A stretch of DNA of 22,361 nucleotides from JBOHRN01 sp050732775 (GTDB lineage: Bacteria; Gemmatimonadota; Gemmatimonadetes; Longimicrobiales; Longimicrobiaceae): assembly GCA_050732775.1 (NCBI GenBank), contig JBOHRN010000050.1, positions 1 to 22,361 on the forward strand. Reading direction: 5' to 3'. The notes beneath the pieces were generated by a model. It did not search any database. It saw nothing but the letters and a program-made list of their open reading frames with translations, and was not told the origin of the DNA. The translations under genes were made by a program, and so were the position numbers. Position 1 is the first letter of the stretch; each line of letters starts with the position of its first letter. Below, one piece after another: positions 7,652 to 15,410 of the stretch.

Positions 7652-9012
7652 CCCAACGCCTGCTCGAGCAGTGAAGGTACGTCGGCCACCTCTACCACCT
7701 CGAGCCCCGGCGGGGCCTCGCTGGGACGGTTCCGGGCCGGCAGGTAGACGGCCGAGAAGCCCATCCGCGCCAGCTCGGCCAGGCGGCGCCCGGCGTGGCC
7801 GACCGGGCGCAGCTCCCCTCCCAGACCCACCTCTCCCACCAAGCCAGCGTCCGGCCGTAACGGCCGGTCGCGCACGCTAGAAGCCAAGGCCGCTATCACG
7901 GCGGCGTCGGCCGCGGTCTCGGTCAGCCGCACGCCGCCGGCCACGTTCACGAACACGTCACGACTGCCGAACCCGATACCCGCGCTCCTCTCCAGCACCG
8001 CCAGCAGGAGGGCGAGCCGCTTGGGGTTGAGCCCGGAGCTTACCCTTTGGGGGGAGCCGTACGAAGAGCGCACCGCCAGGGCCTGGACTTCGACCAGCAG
8101 GGGGCGGCTACCCTCTATGACCGGCAGCACCGCAGATCCGGGGCGCGGTTCGCCCCGCCCTCCCAGGAAGAGCTCCGACGGGTTGGGAACCGGCACCAAC
8201 CCCCGGCCGGTCATGCGGAAGACCCCGATTTCGTCTACCGCGCCGAAGCGGTTCTTGGTGGCCCGCAGGAGCCGGTGGTCGAGCCCGCGCGCGCCCTCGA
8301 ACCGGAGCACCACGTCTACTATGTGCTCCAGCGTCTTGGGCCCGGCCACCCCTCCCCCCTTGGTCACGTGCCCGACCAAAGTGACGGCGGTGCCGGTATC
8401 CTTGGCGAATCGTTGCAGGCGGGCCGCACACTCGCGCACTTGGCCAACGCTCCCCGGGGCGCTGTCCAAGTCGTCGGCGTAAGCGGTCTGGATCGAATCC
8501 AGCAGGAGAACGTCGGGAGACCTCTCCCGCGCGTGCCGTAAAATCTCCGAGAGCGAGGTCTCGGCCAGAAACGCGACCCGCGAGGCGTCTTCGCCCAGCC
8601 GCTCGGCGCGGGTACCAACCTGCCCGGCCGACTCTTCGCCGGAGACGTAGAGGGTAGAGCGGCCGGTCCGCTCCAGCCGGGCAGCCGTTTGGAGCAAGAG
8701 GGTAGACTTGCCGACGCCCGGGTCTCCCGCGATTAGCAGGACAGAACCCGGCACCACCCCTCCCCCCAGCACGAAGTCCAGTTCGTCGACGCCGAGCAAC
8801 CACCTGGTGTCCGCCGCCGGGTCCACCTGGCCCAGCGGCCGCGGTTCATCACTCTCCCTTTCAGCCGCCCCGGACCGCCGGAGCTCAGGGAGAGCCGGTG
8901 GCTCGGCCAGGGAGTTCCACGCCCCGCACGCCGGACACTTTCCCTCCCAGCGGGGGGTCTCGTTTCCGCACTCGGTGCAAAAGAAGGCGGCCCGCTTGGT
9001 CTTAGCCGCCAT
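7648..9012 (-). CDS. radA: DNA repair and recombination protein RadA (Sms)
   Basis: RadA is a RecA-like ATPase that promotes branch migration and processing of recombination intermediates, and acts in natural transformation. Numbered from the chosen start, the 454-residue protein has an N-terminal zinc finger (Cys12, 15, 26, 29), the Walker A motif GDPGVGKST with Lys102, a Walker B LLLDS near 169-173, the RadA-specific KNRFG at 253-257 and a C-terminal Lon-protease-like domain ending with the HAGRRLAELARMGF region. Three starts are possible (9021 GTG, 9018 ATG, 9012 ATG). The last gives the canonical MAAKTK N-terminus and has GGTGA five bases upstream. It overlaps the end of dnaB by 11 bases. 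Confidence 0.95.
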   Translation of the reverse strand: MAAKTKRAAFFCTECGNETPRWEGKCPACGAWNSLAEPPALPELRRSGAAERESDEPRPLGQVDPAADTRWLLGVDELDFVLGGGVVPGSVLLIAGDPGVGKSTLLLQTAARLERTGRSTLYVSGEESAGQVGTRAERLGEDASRVAFLAETSLSEILRHARERSPDVLLLDSIQTAYADDLDSAPGSVGQVRECAARLQRFAKDTGTAVTLVGHVTKGGGVAGPKTLEHIVDVVLRFEGARGLDHRLLRATKNRFGAVDEIGVFRMTGRGLVPVPNPSELFLGGRGEPRPGSAVLPVIEGSRPLLVEVQALAVRSSYGSPQRVSSGLNPKRLALLLAVLERSAGIGFGSRDVFVNVAGGVRLTETAADAAVIAALASSVRDRPLRPDAGLVGEVGLGGELRPVGHAGRRLAELARMGFSAVYLPARNRPSEAPPGLEVVEVADVPSLLEQALG

Positions 9013-10420
9013 CCCCATCACCCGTGCGGGGAGAGAAGCTCTCGAACCTGGTGAACTCCTTGAGGAACATCAGCTCCGTGCGCCCGGTTGGACCGTTGCG
9101 CTGCTTGCCCACGATCAGCTCGGCCCTGCCCTCCAACCCCTGCTCCCGCACCTGCTCCGGCTTCAGGTAGTACTCGGGCCGGTAGAGGAACATGATCAGG
9201 TCGGCGTCCTGTTCTATCGCCCCGGATTCGCGCAGGTCGCTCATCATCGGGCGCTTGTCCGGGCGCTGCTCCACCGCCCGCGAGAGCTGCGAGAGGGCAA
9301 CCACGGGCAGCTCCAGCTCCTTGGCCAACGCCTTGAGCCCGCGGGAGATTTCGGAGACCTCCTGCTGGCGGGTCTCGGGGTTGCCGCGCGAGGTCATGAG
9401 CTGAAGGTAATCCACCACCACCATGGCCAGGTCAGGCCGGTCGGCCTTGAGCCGCCGTGCCTTGGCCCGCGTCTCCAGCACCGAGATGCCGGGGGTGTCG
9501 TCGATGTAGATCGGGGCGGTGTTGAGGTATCCCGCCGCAGTGGCCAGTCGCTGGTACTCGTCGTCGCGGAGCCGGCCGCGCCTGAGCCGGCTGGCGTCCA
9601 CCCTCCCCTCGGCGCAGAGGATGCGCTGCACCAACGCCTCCCTGCCCATCTCGAGTGAGAAGAAGGCCACCGGGCGTTGGTCTACGATGGCGGCGTGTTG
9701 GGCCACGTTCAGCGTAAAGGCGGTCTTCCCCATCGACGGCCGGCCCGCTACCACCACCAGGTCGCCGGGCTGGAAGCCTGCGGTCAGCTCGTCCAGATCT
9801 TGAAAACCCGTGGCCACGCCGGTTACGCCCCCGTCTCCGCTCTGGAGTTGCTCGATCTTCTCGAAAGTGGGCCAGAGGATCTCCTTGATCCACACGAACC
9901 CCCTGCGGTCGTGGCTCTGGGCAATCTGGAAGATCTTCTGCTCGGCCCCGTCCAGAACCAGGTCCACGTCCTCCTGCTCCTGGAAAGCGTCGTGCACGAT
10001 GCCCGTGGCTGTCTCGATGAGTCGGCGCAGCATCGCCTTTTCCCGGACGATGCGCGCGTGGTACGAGATATTGGCCGCGGTAGGAACCGCCTCCCAGAGC
10101 TGGCCCAGGTAAGCGCCTCCCCCCACGGCGTCGTAGTCGTCGGTAGACTTGAGCTGCTCGGAAAGGGTGACCGGGTCGATGGCCTCGCCCCGCTCGAAAA
10201 GCCGCACCATGGCCCGGAAGAGCCGCCGGTTCCCCTCCCGGTAAAACATTGAGTCGTCCAGAGACTCCAACACCCGGGGGGTGGCGTCGGCATCGATGAG
10301 CATCCCCCCCAGCACCGAGACCTCGGCTTCGGGCGAGTAGGGCGGGCGCCGGCCGGAGTAAGGGTCGGCCGCCCCTGGGGGGGAGCGCGGGGGGATGGAG
10401 GTAACGGTCTCGGTCTGCAT
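9002..10420 (-). CDS. dnaB: Replicative DNA helicase
   Basis: DnaB is the hexameric 5'-3' helicase that unwinds the replication fork. The 472-residue protein has the N-terminal primase-interacting helical domain (about 28-150, starting PPYSPEAEVSVLGGML), a linker, and a RecA-like C-terminal domain. That domain carries Walker A GRPSMGKT at 226-233 (Lys232), SLEM near 255, Walker B VVVDYLQLM around 334-342, and KQRNGPTG with the probable arginine finger Arg441. Nothing interrupts the P-loop, so there is no intein, which dnaB often hosts. The ATG at 10420 is two bases after the uracil-DNA glycosylase stop and gives an extended, disordered N-terminus of about 28 residues. Confidence 0.96.
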   Translation of the reverse strand: MQTETVTSIPPRSPPGAADPYSGRRPPYSPEAEVSVLGGMLIDADATPRVLESLDDSMFYREGNRRLFRAMVRLFERGEAIDPVTLSEQLKSTDDYDAVGGGAYLGQLWEAVPTAANISYHARIVREKAMLRRLIETATGIVHDAFQEQEDVDLVLDGAEQKIFQIAQSHDRRGFVWIKEILWPTFEKIEQLQSGDGGVTGVATGFQDLDELTAGFQPGDLVVVAGRPSMGKTAFTLNVAQHAAIVDQRPVAFFSLEMGREALVQRILCAEGRVDASRLRRGRLRDDEYQRLATAAGYLNTAPIYIDDTPGISVLETRAKARRLKADRPDLAMVVVDYLQLMTSRGNPETRQQEVSEISRGLKALAKELELPVVALSQLSRAVEQRPDKRPMMSDLRESGAIEQDADLIMFLYRPEYYLKPEQVREQGLEGRAELIVGKQRNGPTGRTELMFLKEFTRFESFSPRTGDGDGG

Positions 10421-10422
10421 CA

Positions 10423-11148
10423 CTATGAAGTCAGCTCGTCCACCAACTGGCGGGCCCTCTGCAAGTCTTCCCACGCCAAGCGCACCCAGCCGGGGTTGCG
10501 CAGTAGCGCGGCCGGGTGGTACGAGGCGATAAGAGGAACCCCTGCGCGGTCGTGGGTCCGGTCCCGCAGCCGGCTGATCGGGGCATCGCTCTGCATCAGA
10601 GTATGGGCCGCAAAGGTGCCCAGCGCCAGGATCACCTTGGGAGCTACCAACTCCAACTGCTTGCGCAGGTAGGGGTTACACGACTTCACCTCGTCCGGGC
10701 GTGGGTTCCGGTTCTGGGGCGGGCGGCACTTGACCACGTTGCAGATGTAAACCTCCTCTCGCTCGAACCCGGCCGAGCCGAGCAGGAGGTCGAGCATCTT
10801 GCCGGCCCGGCCCACGAACGGCCGGCCGGTTCGGTCTTCGTCGGCCCCCGGCCCCTCCCCCACCACCAGCAACGCTGCGCGCGGGCTGCCCTCGCCAAAC
10901 ACCACCTTGGTACGCCCTTCCGCCAGGCGGCAGCGGGTGCAGGTAGAGGCCACCTTTGCCAACCGGTCCAGGTCGCCGATGGTTACGATCTCGTCCCCCT
11001 CTGGGCCGGCGGCCTCGCCCCCCTTCCCCCCGGCCGCGAGGGCCGACAGGGCCCCGGCTTCAGTCATGGTCTCCAGCCACACCTCCCGCTCCCCCAGCTC
11101 TTGCCTCACTCGGAGCCGGCGTGCCAGGAACTCCCTGGGCTCGCTCAC
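10423..11148 (-). CDS. Uracil-DNA glycosylase, family 4 (iron-sulfur type)
   Basis: Family 4 glycosylases remove uracil from DNA to start base-excision repair. The 241-residue protein has a variable N-terminal extension of about 60 residues, followed by the family core. Four cysteines suited to a [4Fe-4S] cluster are Cys70 and Cys73 (CTRC), Cys141 (VVKCRPPQNRNP) and Cys157. The catalytic motifs are GEGPGADED at 97-105, followed by GRPFVGRAG, and HPAALLRNP at 211-219. The GTG start overlaps the coaBC stop as GTGA. Its position between coaBC and dnaB suggests it is transcribed with the replication and repair genes. Confidence 0.93.
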   Translation of the reverse strand: MSEPREFLARRLRVRQELGEREVWLETMTEAGALSALAAGGKGGEAAGPEGDEIVTIGDLDRLAKVASTCTRCRLAEGRTKVVFGEGSPRAALLVVGEGPGADEDRTGRPFVGRAGKMLDLLLGSAGFEREEVYICNVVKCRPPQNRNPRPDEVKSCNPYLRKQLELVAPKVILALGTFAAHTLMQSDAPISRLRDRTHDRAGVPLIASYHPAALLRNPGWVRLAWEDLQRARQLVDELTS

Positions 11149-12371
11149 GGCTGCCCGGGTAGGAGTGTCTCCACCCGGTCCAGGACGCGGTCGGCCACCT
11201 CGGCTTTAGAGAGCAGGGGCAGTAGCTCGGGCTCGTCCGAGCCAGCCACGAGAGTGACCCGGTTACTCTCCGTCTCGAAGCCGGCACCCTCCTCGCTGGC
11301 GTCGTTGACGACTAGCAGGTCGAGCCCTTTGGCGGCCAGCTTGGCGCGCCCCTTCTCCACGGCGTCGCCCGTCTCCAGGGCAAAGCCGACCACCAGGCAG
11401 CCAGCAGGTCGCAGAGAGCGGGTCTCGGCCAGCACGTCGGGAGTCGGTTCCAGCCGCACTTCCGGGGGCCCGGCCGCCTTTTTGATCTTCTCCCGGACGG
11501 CCGTGGCGGGTGAAAAGTCGGCCACCGCCGCGGCCATGACCAGAAGGTCGGAGTCGGGCAGCGTGGTGGCCACCGCGTTCCTCATTTCGACCGCGGTCTC
11601 GACCCGGACTGTCTCCACGCCCTCGGGCGGCTCCAGCGCCGAGGGGCCAGAGATTAGCGTGACCTCTGCCCCGCGCCGCCACGCCGCCGCCGCCAGCTGG
11701 TACCCCATGCGGCCCGACGAGCGGTTGCCCAGGTAGCGGACCGGGTCGAGTGGCTCTCTGGTGGGTCCGGCCGTCACCAACACCCTTCGGCCCGAGAGGG
11801 GGGTCTCTCCCTCCAGCGCTCTACCCGCGTGAGCCGCGATCTTCTCGGGTTCGAGCATCCTCCCCGGCCCCTCACCCTCGCCCCACGCCAGCGGCCCCGC
11901 GGCCGGGCCCGCGATCCTGTAGCCGATCCCCCTCAGCCGCTCCAGGTTGGCTTGGGTCAGGGGGTGCTCGTACATGCCGTCGTTCATGGCCGGGGCCAGC
12001 ACCACCGGCGCCCCGCTGACCAGCAAGACGGCGGACAGGAGGTCATCGGCCATGCCGGCCGCAGCCCGCGCCAGGAAGTCGGCGGTGGCCGGTGCCACCA
12101 CCACCACGTCCGCCTCGCGAGCGAGGCGGACGTGGCGCAAGGGATCACCGGGGAGGTACGGATCGGCGTGCGCCCTGGTCCCGGTGAGCGCCTCAAAGGT
12201 GAGCGGGCGCACGAAGTCAAGCGCTCCCGGGGTGAGGACCGTCTCCACCCTGGCCCCCGCTTGGGCCATGAGCCGAGCCAACTGGACCGCTTTGTAAGCG
12301 GCTATCCCCCCGGTGACCCCGAGGAGGACGCACCGGCCGGCGAAGGGGCGGCGGGGAGCGGGGGCGGTCAC
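11145..12371 (-). CDS. coaBC: Bifunctional CoaBC (phosphopantothenoylcysteine synthetase/decarboxylase)
   Basis: CoaBC carries out two steps of coenzyme A synthesis: CoaB joins cysteine to phosphopantothenate using CTP, and CoaC decarboxylates the product with FMN. The 408-residue protein has the CoaC domain first, with VTGGIAAYK near 19-27, the catalytic His80 in RHVRLAREAD and PAMN at 127-130. The CoaB domain (about 195-408) has VTAGPTREPLDPVRYLGN, SSGRMG and AAAVADF. One oddity is that the CoaC loop reads LAWGEGEGPGRM. The position usually held by the active-site Cys of the ACG..G.GRM motif appears to be Trp163, with a one-residue insertion. The GTG start follows rpoZ by nine bases without a strong Shine-Dalgarno. 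Confidence 0.94.
   Translation of the reverse strand: MTAPAPRRPFAGRCVLLGVTGGIAAYKAVQLARLMAQAGARVETVLTPGALDFVRPLTFEALTGTRAHADPYLPGDPLRHVRLAREADVVVVAPATADFLARAAAGMADDLLSAVLLVSGAPVVLAPAMNDGMYEHPLTQANLERLRGIGYRIAGPAAGPLAWGEGEGPGRMLEPEKIAAHAGRALEGETPLSGRRVLVTAGPTREPLDPVRYLGNRSSGRMGYQLAAAAWRRGAEVTLISGPSALEPPEGVETVRVETAVEMRNAVATTLPDSDLLVMAAAVADFSPATAVREKIKKAAGPPEVRLEPTPDVLAETRSLRPAGCLVVGFALETGDAVEKGRAKLAAKGLDLLVVNDASEEGAGFETESNRVTLVAGSDEPELLPLLSKAEVADRVLDRVETLLPGQP
12104..12135. repeat. Perfect 15+15 base inverted repeat inside coaBC
   Basis: On the plus strand CCACGTCCGCCTCGC (12104-12118) is followed after two bases by its exact reverse complement GCGAGGCGGACGTGG (12121-12135). It lies within the CoaC coding sequence and encodes the stretch around catalytic His80 (HVRLAREADV). 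The mRNA could form a very stable hairpin there. It may have no function beyond coding, but a perfect 15-base arm is rare. Confidence 0.9.
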
Positions 12372-12380
12372 CGGCAGGGC

Positions 12381-12617
12381 CTAGAACAGTTCTTCCCCCC
12401 GCCTGCGGTCGCTCAAATGGAAGTCGAGGTCGCCGCCCGCCACGAACTGCAGGGCGGTGGTGGTGAGCTTCTCCCGGTAGCCCGAGATCTCGGGGTCCTC
12501 CAAAAACTGGGCGCGGCGCAGTTCGTTCATGTGGCGGGCGTATTTGGCCGCCACTAGTACGCCCAGGTACTTGCTACCAGTCTGGCGAGCGACCTCGCCG
12601 GGGGTAAATACCCTCAT
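12381..12617 (-). CDS. rpoZ: RNA polymerase omega subunit
   Basis: Omega is a small RNA polymerase subunit that helps assembly of the beta-prime subunit and, in some bacteria, binds ppGpp. The 78-residue protein contains the core helix pattern YLGVLVAAKYARHMNELRR. It lacks some residues of the best-known omega proteins, so recognition rests on length, this pattern and the position directly after gmk, the classical gmk-rpoZ order. The ATG at 12617 has a strong AGGAG eight bases upstream. It is nine bases before coaBC. Confidence 0.85.
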   Translation of the reverse strand: MRVFTPGEVARQTGSKYLGVLVAAKYARHMNELRRAQFLEDPEISGYREKLTTTALQFVAGGDLDFHLSDRRRGEELF

Positions 12618-12650
12618 CTCTGATCTCCTTTTGGGTGATGGTCGTGACAG

Positions 12651-13319
12651 TCAGGACTGCTCGGCCAGCCGCCTAATTTCGGCGCGGAGCCGGCTAACTT
12701 CCCCCTTGAGCCCCGCTGGACGCGCGCGGCCGGGGCGTCCGTCGAGGATGGCCTCTACATCGTCCACGGCGCGCTCCAGGTCGTCGTTCACGACCACCTG
12801 ATCGAACTCCGCAGCCGCCTCCAACTCGGCGCAAGCCCGCTCTAGCCGGTGGAGCCGCGAATCCCTACCCTCGCTTCCCCGCCCCAGGAGCCGGTCCACC
12901 AGCACGCTGCCCGACGGGGGGAGGATAAACACCGCGACCGCGTCTGGCACCGCCGTTCGCAGCTGGCGGGCCCCCTGCACGTCGATGTCCAAGAGTAAGT
13001 GCTCCCCCTGCGCCCTGGCCTCTTCGAGTTCGCGGCGCGGGGTACCGTACAGCTGGCCGTGGACCTCGGCCCATTCCAGCAGTTCGCCCCGTTCCACCAG
13101 CTCAAGGAACTCCGACGGGGAGACGAAAGTGTAGTCCACCCCCTCTCGTTCACCCGGCCGCGGCGGCCTGGTGGTGACCGAAAGCGAAAAAGCGACGTCG
13201 CTCCTTCTCTCCCGCAGCTTCCGGGCAATGGTGGTCTTTCCCGCCCCGGAGGGGGCCGCCAAGATGAGCGGAAACGCCGCCCCTTCGGCCTCTCCGTACC
13301 CCGTCGTGCTTGGGATCAT
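12651..13319 (-). CDS. gmk: Guanylate kinase
   Basis: Gmk phosphorylates GMP (and dGMP) to the diphosphate with ATP. The 222-residue protein has the P-loop APSGAGKTT at 22-30 (Lys28), the GMP-binding SVTTRPPRPGE at 47-57 followed by GVDY, the YGTP motif at 91-94, LLLDIDVQGA at 108-117 and a lid region near 145-160. Roughly 25 residues at the C-terminus (about 198-222) go beyond the usual core and look like an Arg/Glu-rich helix. There is no obvious Shine-Dalgarno, and the best promoter places the transcription start only a few bases before the ATG, so the transcript may be almost leaderless. It is the first gene of the long minus-strand array. Confidence 0.95.
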   Translation of the reverse strand: MIPSTTGYGEAEGAAFPLILAAPSGAGKTTIARKLRERRSDVAFSLSVTTRPPRPGEREGVDYTFVSPSEFLELVERGELLEWAEVHGQLYGTPRRELEEARAQGEHLLLDIDVQGARQLRTAVPDAVAVFILPPSGSVLVDRLLGRGSEGRDSRLHRLERACAELEAAAEFDQVVVNDDLERAVDDVEAILDGRPGRARPAGLKGEVSRLRAEIRRLAEQS

Positions 13320-13331
13320 TATCCGCTGGAA

Positions 13332-13359
13332 GGTATACCGGGAGGCACCAGGCGGTCAA
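13332..13359 (-). promoter_or_regulatory. Sigma70-like promoter in front of gmk
   Basis: Minus-strand TTGACC (13354-13359, five of six consensus) and TATACC (13332-13337, four of six) are separated by 16 bases. The start site, about seven bases downstream, would fall near 13324-13326, only five to seven bases before the gmk ATG. It is the best promoter in the window and sits in the intergenic space between the outer-membrane barrel gene and gmk, where a new transcript would be expected. Confidence 0.55.
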
Positions 13360-13422
13360 CCCACCTCCGGTCCGCCTAGTGGGCTAGCCGCGCATACGGG
13401 ATCCCCTTAGCCGCCCCTCTTC

Positions 13423-15387
13423 TCAGTTCAGGAAGTGCCAGCGGATTCCGAACACGGAGTGGGGTATGGGCGAGAAAGGCCGCCCCGGCAAGTCGGCTAA
13501 CCCCCGTATGGCCAAGATGTTCTCCACCAGCACGAAGGCGCGCACGTCTACCACCCGAATCTGTACGAAGCCGCGCGTCCACACGTATGGCTCGGAGAGG
13601 GCGGTGAAGCCGGGCTCCGGGCCGGGTACCCGCATCTTCCCCCGCCCCGCCACCTCCAGCCGCACCGTGGGCTCCAGGTTGCCGGTATAGAATACGTCGT
13701 GAAACTCGAGGGCGGCGTTCCAATCGTACTCGGGCAAGTACGGCCGCTCCCCCCCGGGGGTCCAGCCGAGCACGCTAGCCGAGAGCCGGAGCGAGGGGGT
13801 GAACAGGGGGAGGTCGAGGTACGCCTCCACGCCGGTGACCGGCCCCGCCTCTAGCGGTGGCTCTACCCGGTCGAAGGTGAGCCCGAAGGGAAATGAGCTA
13901 TCGGTTTGGTCGGCCAGCCAGCCACCCCCGACCCGGCCGCCCAGAAGTCGCAACTCGGCTCCCGCCCGCACCCCCCAGCCGGTCGACCCGGCCACCGGAA
14001 AAAAAATCACGGTGGTGTCGCGCGCCGTGGGGGTCACTTGCAGGAAACCGTCCTCCAGCAGCCGCAGGTCGTACCCCTGTAAGGTGTAGGTCGAGTCGCG
14101 GCTAAAGCCGATCCCCCGCGACCCGGCCGCCCCTTGGGCGAAGATAGAGACGAGCGGAAGGGGTGAAAGCCGTGCCCGGCCGGCGAGCCGCGCACCCCCC
14201 ACCCCACCGGCGCGGGCAAAAGAGAGCTCTCCCGAGGCGTGGAGCCAGCCACCCCGGGATAAGCCCGCGCTGGCACCCGCCTCCAGCTCGGTGACCGGGT
14301 AGCCAGCCCCGCGCCGGTGCCCGCGCGCGCGCCCCTCGACCCAGAGGGCGTCGTGCCCGAGCCGGGCGCGCAGGGCGCCCTGCCAGCCGCGATCTGCGAG
14401 GCGGCCGAAGTCAGCGGCCGTAGAGCTGAGGCGGGTGGTGCCGAGGATCAGATCGGCGCGCAGGGGGCCGTCCGGCGGGGCGTAGCGGCCGCGTAGGATG
14501 AGGTCGGCCCGTTCGCCGCTCTCGGCCACGGCCTGGACGGTGTCAAAGTTGGCCGCGGGCTGTTCGTAACGGGAGCCGCGGTACTCGAGCCGGACCCCGA
14601 AGACGGAGTCCGGCGCCCAGGTCCAGCGCACGATACCGGTAGAGCCAGCGAACGGTTGGGCGCCCAGGGGCCCCTGGGTGTCGACCAGATCGTAAGCCAC
14701 GAAGAGGGCGTGATCGTCGCCGAAGGGCCGGCCAAAGAGGGCGCGCAGCAGGCGGGTGTCAAAGTCTCCGGTGCCGATCTCGAGGCGGGAGTTGGGGCGC
14801 CGGTCCGTCGGCTGAAAGCTTTGCAACTCGAGGCGCACCTCCAAGGGCGTGACTTCGACTCGTAGGTGGTCCAGATCGGCGAGCGCCAGCCGCTGCAGGT
14901 CGGGGGTGGCGCTGGAGAGCGGATCTAGCTCGAAGCCGTCCAGAAATACCCGCACCCGTCCCCCCGCCCAACCGCCGGCCGCAACTCCGGCGGGCTGGCC
15001 GGGGTATCCGCCCCGCACTATCCGCAGCCCCGGGACACGGTCCAGCAGGTCCAGGAGCGAGAGGCCGTGAAAGCGGTCCAGGGCTTCCTGGTCCCACACC
15101 CACACTCCAAGCTCCCGGCCCGACGGCCCCGGCGAGCCGAAAGCGGGGAGCTGGGGGGCGGGCAGGAGTGAGTCGGGCGCAGGCTCGAGCTCGGGGTCGG
15201 GTAATGTGTCCTTGGGGAGCGCATCGGCCGGAATCTCAAAGACCGCGGTGTCGGGCGGAGCTGGTTCCGTGGTGTCGGGCGGTACGGGGTCTTGCGCCGC
15301 GAGGGGCAGCGCGAGCGAAAGGAGAGCCGTGGCTGCCCGGATACCCCCCCTGAGAGCCCCTTTCAATACGCCGCTGCGGATAACCAC
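13423..15387 (-). CDS. Outer-membrane beta-barrel protein with TonB-plug-like domain
   Basis: This 654-residue protein has a signal peptide (about 1-31, cleavage near LAA-QD) and a Pro/Asp-rich linker at about 33-90. A plug-like domain follows at about 92-190 (LLDLLDRVPGLRIVRGG, then RVRVFLDGFELDP and LDHLRVEVTP). The rest is a long array of alternating beta-strands ending in IRWHFLN, typical of an outer-membrane barrel. The plug resembles TonB-dependent receptors, but I see no clear TonB box and the barrel is short for that family. Its cargo is unknown. The start is a GTG 23 bases after the pepA stop; a TTG at 15366 would give a shorter signal peptide. It is probably co-transcribed with pepA. 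Confidence 0.8.
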   Translation of the reverse strand: MVIRSGVLKGALRGGIRAATALLSLALPLAAQDPVPPDTTEPAPPDTAVFEIPADALPKDTLPDPELEPAPDSLLPAPQLPAFGSPGPSGRELGVWVWDQEALDRFHGLSLLDLLDRVPGLRIVRGGYPGQPAGVAAGGWAGGRVRVFLDGFELDPLSSATPDLQRLALADLDHLRVEVTPLEVRLELQSFQPTDRRPNSRLEIGTGDFDTRLLRALFGRPFGDDHALFVAYDLVDTQGPLGAQPFAGSTGIVRWTWAPDSVFGVRLEYRGSRYEQPAANFDTVQAVAESGERADLILRGRYAPPDGPLRADLILGTTRLSSTAADFGRLADRGWQGALRARLGHDALWVEGRARGHRRGAGYPVTELEAGASAGLSRGGWLHASGELSFARAGGVGGARLAGRARLSPLPLVSIFAQGAAGSRGIGFSRDSTYTLQGYDLRLLEDGFLQVTPTARDTTVIFFPVAGSTGWGVRAGAELRLLGGRVGGGWLADQTDSSFPFGLTFDRVEPPLEAGPVTGVEAYLDLPLFTPSLRLSASVLGWTPGGERPYLPEYDWNAALEFHDVFYTGNLEPTVRLEVAGRGKMRVPGPEPGFTALSEPYVWTRGFVQIRVVDVRAFVLVENILAIRGLADLPGRPFSPIPHSVFGIRWHFLN

Positions 15388-15410
15388 GAAGGCAGTGCCA
15401 TCAAGGTGTC

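Noticed and set aside
7850..7872. CCGGCCG-TAA-CGGCCGG inverted repeat in radA
   Set aside because: Arms of only seven GC-only bases are expected by chance in this sequence, and it is inside a coding region.
6759..7880. A 373-codon plus-strand open frame opposite ispD and the phosphatase
   Set aside because: Same reason: it is antisense to clear ispD and phosphatase motifs and its translation is compositionally biased.
10516..11736. A 406-codon plus-strand open frame opposite the uracil-DNA glycosylase and coaBC
   Set aside because: It is a shadow of two conserved genes, with Arg/Ser/Ala-rich sequence and no family features.
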